A stretch of 64,000 nt of DNA. Origin: G965197005 sp965197005 (lineage in GTDB: Bacteria > Pseudomonadota > Gammaproteobacteria > Pseudomonadales > Oceanobacteraceae). Below the pieces are notes generated by a model. That model had not been told where the DNA came from. It was given only the letters and a program-made list of their open reading frames with translations, and searched no databases. The position numbers and the translations under genes are program-made. The stretch lies in contig OZ239982.1 of assembly GCA_965197005.1 (NCBI GenBank), forward strand, positions 1,798,001 to 1,862,000, given 5' to 3'. This document shows positions 35,255 through 44,015 of the stretch, one piece after another (position 1 is the stretch's first letter; each line of letters starts with the position of its first letter).

Positions 35255-36996
35255 AGGTCACGAAATTGCATCTGGTGTAGTTGTGCATATAGTCCATTTT
35301 TGGCTAATAGGCTTTGGTGGTTGCCTTGTTCGGCAATCTGCCCTTGATTAATAACAACAATTCTATCGGCATCTTCAATGGTACTTAATCTGTGGGCAAT
35401 GATAAAAGTAGTACGCCCTTGCATTACCCGTTGCATGGCCGCTTGAATGTAGCGTTCGGATTCGTTATCTAAAGCGGAGGTGGCTTCGTCCATAATTAAG
35501 ATAGGGGCATCTTTTAAAATGGCTCGGGCAATGGCAATACGCTGACGCTGACCACCTGAAAGCAAAACACCGTCTTCGCCAATATGTGTGTCATAGCCGT
35601 TGGGTAAGGTTTGAATAAATTGATGAGCAAAAGCGGCTTTGGAGGCGGCGAGTATGTCTTCTTCTGTTTTGTTGGCTAAACCTCCGTAGGCAATATTATC
35701 TCGAATACTGCCGTTAAATAGCACTACTTGCTGGCTAACTAAGGCAATTTGTTCACGCAAACTATTGAGGCTAAAGTCGGTTAACTCAATATCATCAATG
35801 TAAATATGCCCTTGTTGGTAGTTATAAAATCTAGGTAATAAATTAACCAGAGTGCTTTTGCCTCCGCCTGATTGTCCCACTAAAGCTATGCTGCTGCCTG
35901 CTGAGACATTTAAATTAATATTATCTAATGCGTTGTTTTCACTGCCTGCATAGCTGAAACTTAAATTTTCAAAGCGCACTTGACCCTGTATTTGGCTGGA
36001 GTTTTGTGTGCCATTATCCATTTCTGGTGCTGTATCTAGGATTGCAAAAATGGACTCGGCGGCAGCTACGCCGTTTTGAATTTCTGAGTTTACGTCCGTC
36101 ACGGCACGAATGGGCTTGGCAATTAATGAGGCGGCGGTAATGAATTGTAAAAACTCTGGCGCACTCATGCTATGACCTAACACTCGCTGAAACATCAGAT
36201 AAATCATTACCCCTAAACCAACAGCTAGAATTTGTTGGCTTAGCGGCACATTAATGGCACTGGTTAACTCAAATTTAAGGGATTGTTTGCGATTGTTATT
36301 ACTGGCTTGTATAAAGCGTCGCAGCTCATATTCACTGCCTGCAAAGGTACGTACTTCACGGTAGCCATTAATGGCTTCACTGCTGACTTGAGTGACCTCG
36401 CCCATGCTGTCTTGAATACGTTTGGCATAGCGTCTAAAAAATCGACTTGCTAAGGTAACCAGCCCTACAATAAATGGCAATAGCAATAAAAAGATGAGCG
36501 TTAAGCGAGCATCTAAATAAATTAAGTATGCCATTAATCCAATAACGGTAAAGCCTTCTTGAATGAGCTTGGTCACCGCTGAAGTGGCTGCACGAGTAAC
36601 CTGCTCGACATCGTAATTTAACCGAGAAATCATGCGCCCACTGCTTTGGCTTTCGTAATAGGCACTGGGTAAAGTTTGCATGTGTTTAAAGATGGCAACA
36701 CGTAAATCATTGACTACGGAACGTCCAACTAGAGCAATAAAAAATTTACTTAAAAATGTCCCTGTACCCCGAAATAAAAAGATAAAAAAGAGTGCGCTTA
36801 CGACTAATAAAATCTTGCTTTGACTGATGTTATTAAGGGTGTCTTCTACCACACCCATCATGTGCGCTAAAGCAGGGGAAGCGGCGGCATACATCAGCAT
36901 ACCGATGATGCTTAAAATAAAATATCCCGTATATGGATAAACATAACCTAAAAGACGTTGGTACAGTTTGCGTGTGTTGGTTGTAGGAGCGGACAT
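35251..36996 (-). CDS. msbA: Lipid A export ATP-binding/permease protein
   Basis: A 581-residue ABC half-transporter that flips lipid A-core to the periplasmic leaflet. It has a six-helix domain (about 15-310), then a nucleotide-binding domain with Walker A GQSGGGKSTL, signature LSGGQRQRIAIARAIL, Walker B ILIMDEATSALD and His switch IIAHRLSTI. The place between exbD and lpxK is the classic one for MsbA. Confidence 0.95.
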   Translation of the reverse strand: MSAPTTNTRKLYQRLLGYVYPYTGYFILSIIGMLMYAAASPALAHMMGVVEDTLNNISQSKILLVVSALFFIFLFRGTGTFLSKFFIALVGRSVVNDLRVAIFKHMQTLPSAYYESQSSGRMISRLNYDVEQVTRAATSAVTKLIQEGFTVIGLMAYLIYLDARLTLIFLLLLPFIVGLVTLASRFFRRYAKRIQDSMGEVTQVSSEAINGYREVRTFAGSEYELRRFIQASNNNRKQSLKFELTSAINVPLSQQILAVGLGVMIYLMFQRVLGHSMSAPEFLQFITAASLIAKPIRAVTDVNSEIQNGVAAAESIFAILDTAPEMDNGTQNSSQIQGQVRFENLSFSYAGSENNALDNINLNVSAGSSIALVGQSGGGKSTLVNLLPRFYNYQQGHIYIDDIELTDFSLNSLREQIALVSQQVVLFNGSIRDNIAYGGLANKTEEDILAASKAAFAHQFIQTLPNGYDTHIGEDGVLLSGGQRQRIAIARAILKDAPILIMDEATSALDNESERYIQAAMQRVMQGRTTFIIAHRLSTIEDADRIVVINQGQIAEQGNHQSLLAKNGLYAQLHQMQFRDL

Positions 36997-37016
36997 AAAT
37001 TTAACTCTTAAGTGCG

Positions 37017-37436
37017 TTATTTTTGTAATGCACGGGTTTTAATACGCACATTAACCAAGCCCAATTCGGCAGCAACATCTAGCACCATCACAACCAAGCC
37101 GTGTTCGGTTTTATTATCTGCACTGAGCTCAACGGCTTTTTTATCTGCTTTAATGCCTATTATCTGCTGTTCTATGGCGGTTTTTAAACTGGCACGTTGA
37201 TTGTTTTCTAAAGGCGTTTCGGATACAAAAATAGTACCGCTTTTATCAATCACGATACTTAAAGGTTTATTTTCTGGTTTGGCTTGGGTACTGCCTTCAG
37301 GTAAGGTTAGGCTCAATTGATGATGGTCTATAAAACTGGTAGAGACCATAAAAAAAATAAGCAGTAAAAACACCACGTCTATTAGAGGCGTTAAATTAAC
37401 AGATACTTCTTCTCGTACTTGCCGTTTAAATTTCAC
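37017..37436 (-). CDS. exbD: ExbD/TolR family biopolymer transport protein
   Basis: 139 residues. It has one N-terminal membrane helix carrying the proton-path Asp (LTPLIDVVFLLLIFFMVS) and a periplasmic domain. With ExbB it forms a proton-driven motor that energises outer-membrane processes. The gene lies 8 bp after exbB and leads into msbA. No tonB is adjacent, as usual for this operon. Confidence 0.92.
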   Translation of the reverse strand: MKFKRQVREEVSVNLTPLIDVVFLLLIFFMVSTSFIDHHQLSLTLPEGSTQAKPENKPLSIVIDKSGTIFVSETPLENNQRASLKTAIEQQIIGIKADKKAVELSADNKTEHGLVVMVLDVAAELGLVNVRIKTRALQK

Positions 37437-37444
37437 GCTATTTT

Positions 37445-38059
37445 CTACTCGCTGGGTTTGTCTGTATTAAGTATGTCAATTAATTGGGTGGCGCGTTGTT
37501 CCATCAGAACCACTAGGTCATCTATTTTACGCTGTAGCATTCGGTATACAATTAATGCGGGAATGGCGACTAAAAGCCCTCCTGCGGTACTAATTAATGC
37601 TTCTGAAATACCACCTGCTAATAAATTGGCTTCTCCTAAGCCGTTGTTTAGCATTTGATTAAATACTTTAATCATACCTAAAACAGTACCTAGCAACCCC
37701 ATTAGGGGCGTTACTGATGCGATTGTACCTAAGGCACTGATAAACTTTTCCATAGCGTGTATTTCAACACTTGCCGCCGCCTGTACTTTTTCTTTTAAAA
37801 TATGATTGGGTTGATGACGCTGGCTTACTACCACCGCTAAAATATGCCCCAAAGCACTACTGCTTCTAAGCTCGTTCAGACTATTTTTATCATATTGCTC
37901 ATTAACCGTTTGATGATGCACTTTAGACAATAGCCCATCAGGTGCAATCCGATTTTTGCGTAATGCAAAAAAACGCTCTAAGCTAATTGCCAATGCCAGC
38001 ACAGAACACGCAAGTATGGGCAACATCATCAAACCACCAGATTGAATCATTTCAAACAC
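37445..38059 (-). CDS. exbB: ExbB/TolQ family proton channel protein
   Basis: 204 residues with three membrane helices: N-terminal GGLMMLPILACSVLALAISL, then ALGTIASVTPLMGLLGTVLG and STAGGLLVAIPALIVYRML. The MotA/TolQ/ExbB signature is clear. It opens the exbB-exbD-msbA-lpxK-trm112-ptp-murB operon. Confidence 0.93.
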   Translation of the reverse strand: MFEMIQSGGLMMLPILACSVLALAISLERFFALRKNRIAPDGLLSKVHHQTVNEQYDKNSLNELRSSSALGHILAVVVSQRHQPNHILKEKVQAAASVEIHAMEKFISALGTIASVTPLMGLLGTVLGMIKVFNQMLNNGLGEANLLAGGISEALISTAGGLLVAIPALIVYRMLQRKIDDLVVLMEQRATQLIDILNTDKPSE

Positions 38060-38153
38060 AATAAACCCTCTTAATTAATAGCAAAACCAATTTGCGTGAC
38101 AGCATAACAGGTTAAGAAAATAGAATATAGATAGCAAAGATGCAAGCCTGTTT

Positions 38154-41100
38154 CTAACTGACCCATTGTTGTAGTTGTTCAAGTAACTTTGCATAGTGTT
38201 GTAGCGCACCTTTAATACCGATGATATTAAAACTGGCTAAGTCTTGTTCTAGCGTTTCTATATATTCATTTAATATAGACAAATCACTGTCTTGATTGAG
38301 CTGCTTTAGCTTGTCAACAAAGGCTTGAATACTGGGAATATGATTGGCTTTTGCTAGTGCTTCACACTCTGCCTGTAAGTGTTGGTATTTAGGCAGTAAT
38401 TCAAGCAGTGTTTGACGCTGTACTGGGGTAAGTGTGGTCGCTATCTGTGTAGGATCTTCCTCTATTTTAATGAGCTGGTGTTTAAGATGACGAGCAACCT
38501 CTGTAAAAAGCGCTTGACGCAACACGGGCTTTCTTAAATAACCATCAAAATGAGCACGTTTAATGCGTTCAAATTCATTTTGCATAACCGAGGCGGTGAG
38601 TGCCACAATGGGGGTATTTGTGAGTGCTTTGATTTTTTCTGCTGCCTGATAGCCGTCCATAACAGGCATACGAATATCCATTAAAATCAAGTCAAAATCC
38701 TGTTGCTGCACCATTTGCACTGCTTTAAGCCCATTTTCAGCGCAATATACGGTCAGTGCGGTAGGGGCAAAGTGTGCAGAGACCAATTCAAGATTTGCTG
38801 CCACATCGTCAACAACCAATACCTGACTTGGCGCAAATTCAAATTCATCTGTTGTGCTCTCTGGCTGCACCTCTACAACTGAAGAAATATCAATGCCTTT
38901 TAGGTGCAAAACAAAGGTAGAGCCAGCAGGCGAGCTAGATGCTAAGCTGAGCACACCGCCCATCATTTCTGCTAAACGATGACTAATAGATAAGCCCAGT
39001 CCCGTGCCTCCGTATTTACTCACATCTTGCCCACTGCTTTGGGCAAATTTTTGAAACACTCTGTCTTGTTCTTCTTTGGCAATACCAATACCGCTATCAC
39101 GGACTTCAATCAGCAAATCCACCTTGCTGCGAATGTCGTCTTCATTGGTTGCTTGTGCATGCACTTCAATACTGCCTTGCTCTGTAAATTTAACCGCATT
39201 ACCGATTAGATTTAATAAAATTTGTCGTACTCTCACCGCATCAAGATTTAAGCTGGCAGGAATGGCGGGGTCTATTTGTACCTGTAGATTGAGGTTCTTT
39301 TCTTGAGCACGCAGAGCAAAAATCTGGCTAACTTCATTTAGCAAATTCGTTAAATTACAGGGTGCTTTTTGAATATCAAATTGACCTGCTTCAATTTTAG
39401 ATAAATCTAAAATATCGTTAATTAAGGCTAATAAGTTATTGCCAGCACCTCGTATGGTTTTAACAAAAGCCTTGAGGCGTGGCTCACTGATTTGCTCATC
39501 TAATAATTCACTAAAGCCTAAAATTGCATTCATTGGAGTACGAATTTCATGGCTCATATTAGCTAAAAAATCAGACTTAGCACGATTAGCCTGCTCTGCT
39601 ATATTTTTAGCTTCTGCCAGTTTTTGTTCACTGTCTTTAAGTGGTGTAATGTCCCAATTAATGCCAACAATTTTAAGCTGCTCGCTACTTTTATCTACCT
39701 GTAAAGCACTATAGATTATCTTCTTAGGCTGACCTTTTAACTGCAACTCCAACTCTTGTTTTTGACCGGTAATGCGTGCTTGGATAATGGCTTGATTTAA
39801 TGCCTTTTGGCTTGCCTCTAGCATACAGTCTAACCACTTATTAAAGCTGACTCTATCTTCTTTTAAGTTATAAATTTGCCGCATATTTTTATCAATACTC
39901 AGCTTTGGTACGGCTTTTTCTGATGGATAACCAAGCTCCCACACGCCAAAAGAAACCGCTTGCATGGCAAGATTAAAACGCTCGTTAAGCAGATGTAAGC
40001 GTGCTTCACTTTGTTTACGTAAAGTCACTTCTTTGCTTAATTTGCGATTCCATAACCAAATAATCAATACCAGCAACAATGCAGCAGCAATGACCTGCAC
40101 CACCAAGTGATAATCCATTTTTGTGACAAAATGTGCTTTGCCCCAATTACTTAAAATTTGCTGCCTGTCTTTTGCATCAAGATGATTAATACTTTTATTT
40201 AAAATACCAACTAAGGGCGCAAATTTAGGATTAATAGCAAACGCCAACTCGCTGTTAAATTCAGTTTTACCAACCACTCGTATGTTATTTAGACCCTGTT
40301 CAGACATCTGATAGGTTGCCGCTGCAAGGCTTGCCAGCAATACCTCAACCTTGCCTGTGGATACGGCGAACAAACCATCTTGCACCGTACTAACAGGGAT
40401 AAATTGCAAATTAGGATACTTGGCTTTTATTTGTGCGACATAGCCATAATCACGCACCACGCCAATTTGCATATCGGTTAAATCTGACAAACCATTTACA
40501 TATTGCACCTGCTCTTTAGCAATCATCACAATCGGTGTTGTTAAATAAGGTTGGGTAAATAAAAACTGCTTATTTAAAGGTGAAGGCATTACCTCTGAAA
40601 TAATATCCACCTCTCCTGTTTTTAATTTATTAACTGTTTGCTCCCAGCTGTTACTGGGGATAATTTGCCAGCTAATATCCAATGCTTTAGCAAACAGCTT
40701 TAAATAATCCGCCACAATGCCAGCATATTTTCCCTCCTGATTAAAAAACTCAAATGGTTGCCAGTTGGGATCTCCTGCATAGTTAATATGATGATGCGTA
40801 GTTAGCCAGTTTTTTTCTGACTCAGTTAACTCTAACTGTACCATTAATTCTTTTTGTGATGAGCCTAACCAGTACTGCATAATGGCTTGTTTTTCAGCAG
40901 GAGTAATCGCCTGCATTGCCTTGTTGATAATATCAATTAAAATTTGCTTATCTTTGGGTGCTGCCATAAAAACATCACGGGTAATATTGGCAGATAGCGG
41001 CTTAAAAGCTCGAATACTTGCAATACCACGTTGATTTAAAAAATAGCTCATGGCGGTGTGAGAGTCGATAAGTATATCAGCACGATGCTCAAGCACAGCA

Positions 41101-41693
41101 TTAACCGCCTCTTGCATACTATCAGGGCGAATAAACTTAATTTCAGGATAATGCTTTTGTAATACCTTATGGTAAATGTATCCCTTGGGAATGGCTGCGG
41201 TTTTTCCATTTAACTCTGTGAGGTTATTAAAATTGTCCTCAATACGAGTAAAAAAATAAGGGATATTAACAATATAAGGGTCTGAATAGGCATAAAACTT
41301 TTGCCGTTTTTTAGTTTTAAGCAACGCAGGAATTAAATCTAAACGGTTTTCTCGCATGTCTTTTAATAATACAAACCAATCTTTTAATAAGGGCTTAAAA
41401 GTCAGTCCTGTAATGGTGCTAATTTTATCTAAAAAATCTCTTGCAATGCCTTGATGTACCCCTTTTTTATCGACAAAACTAAATGGTTGCCAATCTTCTT
41501 CTATACCATAAACAATGCTTGGATTGGCTTTTATCCAAGCCTTTTCTTGGGCACTAAAAACGGCTTTTTCTTGGGGAAAATCTAAAGGTTTAACAGTGGG
41601 TTGTAAGGGGGTGGCAACGACCCAAACAGGCAAACAAATACATAAACAGCTAAGACAAGCTCGATTAAGCCTTGCACCTATGCATCTAAGCAT
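38154..41693 (-). CDS. BvgS/EvgS-like hybrid sensor histidine kinase
   Basis: 1179 residues. A signal peptide (CLCICLPVWVVATP) leads to two periplasmic SBP_bac_3 Venus-flytrap domains (about 45-280 and 290-525), then one membrane helix (VVQVIAAALLLVLIIWLW). A PAS-like linker is followed by HisKA with the phospho-His in FLANMSHEIRTPMNAILGFS, HATPase (NLIGNAVKFTEQG, GTGLGLSI), a receiver domain (LVVDDVAANLEL, DLILMDIRMPVMDG) and a C-terminal helical domain that may be Hpt-like. It probably senses a small amino-acid-like ligand. The ATG lies in the 61-bp direct repeat. In the decayed regulator copy upstream, the old stop codon lies just inside this gene, so the two once overlapped. Confidence 0.9.
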   Translation of the reverse strand: MLRCIGARLNRACLSCLCICLPVWVVATPLQPTVKPLDFPQEKAVFSAQEKAWIKANPSIVYGIEEDWQPFSFVDKKGVHQGIARDFLDKISTITGLTFKPLLKDWFVLLKDMRENRLDLIPALLKTKKRQKFYAYSDPYIVNIPYFFTRIEDNFNNLTELNGKTAAIPKGYIYHKVLQKHYPEIKFIRPDSMQEAVNAVLEHRADILIDSHTAMSYFLNQRGIASIRAFKPLSANITRDVFMAAPKDKQILIDIINKAMQAITPAEKQAIMQYWLGSSQKELMVQLELTESEKNWLTTHHHINYAGDPNWQPFEFFNQEGKYAGIVADYLKLFAKALDISWQIIPSNSWEQTVNKLKTGEVDIISEVMPSPLNKQFLFTQPYLTTPIVMIAKEQVQYVNGLSDLTDMQIGVVRDYGYVAQIKAKYPNLQFIPVSTVQDGLFAVSTGKVEVLLASLAAATYQMSEQGLNNIRVVGKTEFNSELAFAINPKFAPLVGILNKSINHLDAKDRQQILSNWGKAHFVTKMDYHLVVQVIAAALLLVLIIWLWNRKLSKEVTLRKQSEARLHLLNERFNLAMQAVSFGVWELGYPSEKAVPKLSIDKNMRQIYNLKEDRVSFNKWLDCMLEASQKALNQAIIQARITGQKQELELQLKGQPKKIIYSALQVDKSSEQLKIVGINWDITPLKDSEQKLAEAKNIAEQANRAKSDFLANMSHEIRTPMNAILGFSELLDEQISEPRLKAFVKTIRGAGNNLLALINDILDLSKIEAGQFDIQKAPCNLTNLLNEVSQIFALRAQEKNLNLQVQIDPAIPASLNLDAVRVRQILLNLIGNAVKFTEQGSIEVHAQATNEDDIRSKVDLLIEVRDSGIGIAKEEQDRVFQKFAQSSGQDVSKYGGTGLGLSISHRLAEMMGGVLSLASSSPAGSTFVLHLKGIDISSVVEVQPESTTDEFEFAPSQVLVVDDVAANLELVSAHFAPTALTVYCAENGLKAVQMVQQQDFDLILMDIRMPVMDGYQAAEKIKALTNTPIVALTASVMQNEFERIKRAHFDGYLRKPVLRQALFTEVARHLKHQLIKIEEDPTQIATTLTPVQRQTLLELLPKYQHLQAECEALAKANHIPSIQAFVDKLKQLNQDSDLSILNEYIETLEQDLASFNIIGIKGALQHYAKLLEQLQQWVS

Positions 41694-41726
41694 ATCTTTT
41701 TAAACTCAGCAAAATGGCGTACAAAA
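41666..41726. repeat. 61-bp direct repeat, copy 1
   Basis: Identical over 61 bp to 42794-42854. This copy covers the first codons of the hybrid kinase and the 3' end of the decayed HD-GYP gene. The two copies bracket the pseudogene and the toxin-antitoxin pair. Confidence 0.95.
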
Positions 41727-41941
41727 TTTGGCATATTCGCTCCAGAAATCCCTCTTTGCGTGATGCTCATGGGCAATAATAACGACAGATTTAAAACGGT
41801 TATGAGGCAAAACTTAAGCAAGCTATATGTATTTGTAGTATGCGTTTACATAGATGCATTTCCCCCTCGCTACGGTCAGCTGGCTTGTTAAGCACCTCAT
41901 AGTCAACATTCATTTTGCCCATATCATACATTGGTGTCAAC
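41678..41941 (-). pseudogene. Decayed 3' fragment of an HD-GYP response regulator gene
   Basis: This stretch aligns with the C-terminal coding part of the intact regulator at 42806-43230. Matches include the identical stop-codon region, CCAGAAAT.CC, ATGATGCTCATGGGCAATAATA, TTAAGCAAG.TATATG and GTTAAGCACCTCATA, with internal deletions of roughly 140 bp and many substitutions. No open frame survives. It sits directly upstream of the hybrid kinase in the position expected for a cognate regulator gene. Confidence 0.85.
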
Positions 41942-42147
41942 GCTGCTAGACTTTATTGGAGATTATCGCTGTTGCCTGCATAACAGCTTAAACTAAAGTA
42001 TGTTTATGGTACTGTTTAATGCAATACAGATAGCATCTAAATCATCGTCAGTCTTTTCATCTTTAGCACACTTGACCCAATGCCTTTAAAAAGACTAAAC
42101 TTTATAAATAAACTAAGTCTTTAAACTAGACCAACTTGGAGAAAACG
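41942..42147 (+). promoter_or_regulatory. Control region of the toxin-antitoxin pair
   Basis: No homology to the regulator remains here. A TTGACC hexamer (42072-42077) is followed by an imperfect inverted repeat whose arms begin AAAGACT (42090-42096) and end AGTCTTT (42116-42122), around a TATAAA. This suits binding by the Phd antitoxin. The exact promoter hexamers are uncertain. The antitoxin RBS is GGAG at 42138-42141. Confidence 0.45.
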
Positions 42148-42411
42148 ATGCAAACCATCAATATTCATGAGGCCAAAACCCACTTATCAAGATTGGTAGA
42201 AGAGGTAGCAATGACCCAAGAGCCGATTATTCTCGCTAAGGCGGGCAAGCCTAGGGTGCAAATAGTGCCGTTAAAAGAGCCATTGAAAAAACGTCAAATG
42301 GGTACATTAAAAGGCAAACTGAACATACCCGATGATTTTGACCATCTATACGCAGCAGAAATTGCCGAACTGTTTAATGGGGAGCAAGACCACGATGAAA
42401 ATACTTTGTGA
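42148..42411 (+). CDS. Phd/YefM family antitoxin
   Basis: 87 residues. I start it at MQTINIHEAKTHLSRLV, which has GGAG upstream; an in-frame TTG 12 bp earlier is less likely. The N-terminal Phd fold (INIHEAKTHLSRLVEEVAM, EPIILAKAGKPRVQIVPL) dimerises and binds the operator. The C-terminal tail wraps the toxin. The gene overlaps the VapC toxin gene by 17 bp, in the normal antitoxin-first order. Confidence 0.92.
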   Translation: MQTINIHEAKTHLSRLVEEVAMTQEPIILAKAGKPRVQIVPLKEPLKKRQMGTLKGKLNIPDDFDHLYAAEIAELFNGEQDHDENTL

Positions 42412-42796
42412 TACCCATGTTTTATTATGGTACTTGCAAGGGGAAAGTCAGCGTTTTTCTTCTCTAACCCAAGCCCTATTGCTTGATGAATCCAATGCGC
42501 TTTATTTTAGTACGGTGAGTATTTGGGAAATCGCCATCAAACACCGTTTAGCCAAGCCTGATTTTAATTTTGAACCAAGCATCATTAGCAATGAGTTGTT
42601 ACAACAAGGATTTAATGTACTCAATATTACGCTACCCCATGTTCTGGCAGTAAAGGATTTGGCATTTATTCATCATGATCCTTTTGACCGATTACTCATT
42701 GCTCAAGCACAATGGGAAAAACTGCACTTATTTACTTCTGACAGTAAAATATTACAATATAACAACGATTTGATTGTAAATATAAAATCCAACTAA
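42395..42796 (+). CDS. PIN-domain toxin, VapC family
   Basis: 133 residues starting at MKILCDTHVLLWYL, within the antitoxin's last codons. The PIN acidic residues are visible: Asp in CDTHVLLW, Glu in STVSIWEIAIKH, Asp in HDPFDRLLIAQA and Asp in LFTSDSKI. VapC toxins cleave tRNA or rRNA. The stop codon TAA is the first triplet of the second 61-bp repeat copy, so the module's right edge coincides with the repeat boundary. Confidence 0.92.
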   Translation: MKILCDTHVLLWYLQGESQRFSSLTQALLLDESNALYFSTVSIWEIAIKHRLAKPDFNFEPSIISNELLQQGFNVLNITLPHVLAVKDLAFIHHDPFDRLLIAQAQWEKLHLFTSDSKILQYNNDLIVNIKSN

Positions 42797-42854
42797 GCCT
42801 TGCACCTATGCATCTAAGCATATCTTTTTAAACTCAGCAAAATGGCGTACAAAA
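42794..42854. repeat. 61-bp direct repeat, copy 2
   Basis: Identical to 41666-41726. Here it covers the 3' end of the intact HD-GYP regulator plus about 12 bp beyond its stop codon, which in copy 1 belong to the kinase gene. Confidence 0.95.
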
Positions 42855-43867
42855 ATTTGTATAAGCTCAGGGTCAAACTGCGTGCCATCGTGGTCTTTAA
42901 TATATTCTAAGGCTTCTTCTGCCGTCCATGCGTCCTTATAGCAACGTACATGGGTTAGCGCATCAAACACATCTGCCAAGGCAACAATGCGACCATAAAT
43001 ATGAATATTGGTCCCAGAAATGCCTCTTGGATAGCCCTTACCATTCCACTTTTCATGATGCTCATGGGCAATAATAGCGGCGGCTTTAAAAAGTTTACGA
43101 GGCGAAGATTTAAGCAAGTTATATGCGTTGGTGGTATGGGTTTGCATGTGTAAAAATTCTTCTTCCGTATAACGACCTGGCTTATTAAGCACCTCATAAT
43201 CAATGGTCATCTTGCCAATATCGTGCATGGGTGAGGCACTTCTTAACACCTCTGCATCTTCTGGTGTTAGTGCAGGGTGATATTTTGCCAACAGTGCAGA
43301 CATTTCTGCGACCCGCTTAATATGTTTACCGGTTTCATCTGAATTGGCTTCCATCAACTCAGTGAGCATATAAATAAGTTCTCTTTGGGTTTGTTCAAGC
43401 TCAGTTAAGAACCGCTCTTGGGCAAAGGTAACTTTGGTTTCAAGGTCAATATTATGTTGTTTAAGTAGGCTTTGTGCATGATATAGCCCGACATGATTTT
43501 TAACTCTGGCAAGTAATTCATCAGCATAAAATGGTTTGCTAATATAATCCGCCGCACCTAAAGAAAAACCTTTGCTTATGGAGTCTACATCGGTTTTAGC
43601 GGTTAAAAATATAATTGGAATATTACGGGTTAAAACATTTTCTTTGAGGATTTTGCATACGTCATAGCCATTTTTTTTAGGCATCATAATATCGAGCAAA
43701 ATAAGATGAAATTTCTCTGGCTGCTGGATAACAAGTTCTAAAGCCTCTTCGCCATCGGTGGCAAAGGACAGGTCGTAATTGTCCTCTTTGAGAATATTCA
43801 TCGCCACTTGAATATTCTCGGGAGTATCATCAACAATGAGTACATTAAAACGGTGGGTATTAATCAT
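42806..43867 (-). CDS. Response regulator with HD-GYP output domain
   Basis: 353 residues. The N-terminal receiver domain has the acidic pair and phospho-Asp (LIVDDTPENIQVAMNIL, LILLDIMMPKKNGYDV, IIFLTAK). After a helical linker comes an HD-GYP domain with HDIGKMTIDYEVLNKPG, HEHHEKWNGKGYPRGISG and RIVALADVFDAL. HD-GYP enzymes hydrolyse c-di-GMP. It is probably the partner of the hybrid kinase at 38154-41693, now separated from it by the toxin-antitoxin pair. The pseudogene copy next to the kinase supports this pairing. Confidence 0.93.
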   Translation of the reverse strand: MINTHRFNVLIVDDTPENIQVAMNILKEDNYDLSFATDGEEALELVIQQPEKFHLILLDIMMPKKNGYDVCKILKENVLTRNIPIIFLTAKTDVDSISKGFSLGAADYISKPFYADELLARVKNHVGLYHAQSLLKQHNIDLETKVTFAQERFLTELEQTQRELIYMLTELMEANSDETGKHIKRVAEMSALLAKYHPALTPEDAEVLRSASPMHDIGKMTIDYEVLNKPGRYTEEEFLHMQTHTTNAYNLLKSSPRKLFKAAAIIAHEHHEKWNGKGYPRGISGTNIHIYGRIVALADVFDALTHVRCYKDAWTAEEALEYIKDHDGTQFDPELIQIFVRHFAEFKKICLDA

Positions 43868-44015
43868 AGCTGCGCCTAGACTTTTTTAGAAAATATATTT
43901 ATAGCTGTTAATATACCTTAATAGCAACAATCAATAAAGCATTCATTAGCAATATGTATGTTTTATTTATTTTGCGTTATCAAAATATCACATAAATTCA
44001 TGATGCCGTGTTTAT

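Noticed and set aside
41678..41941. A small separate gene upstream of the hybrid kinase
   Set aside because: The stretch aligns with the HD-GYP gene's 3' end but has deletions and no surviving frame, so it is a pseudogene fragment.
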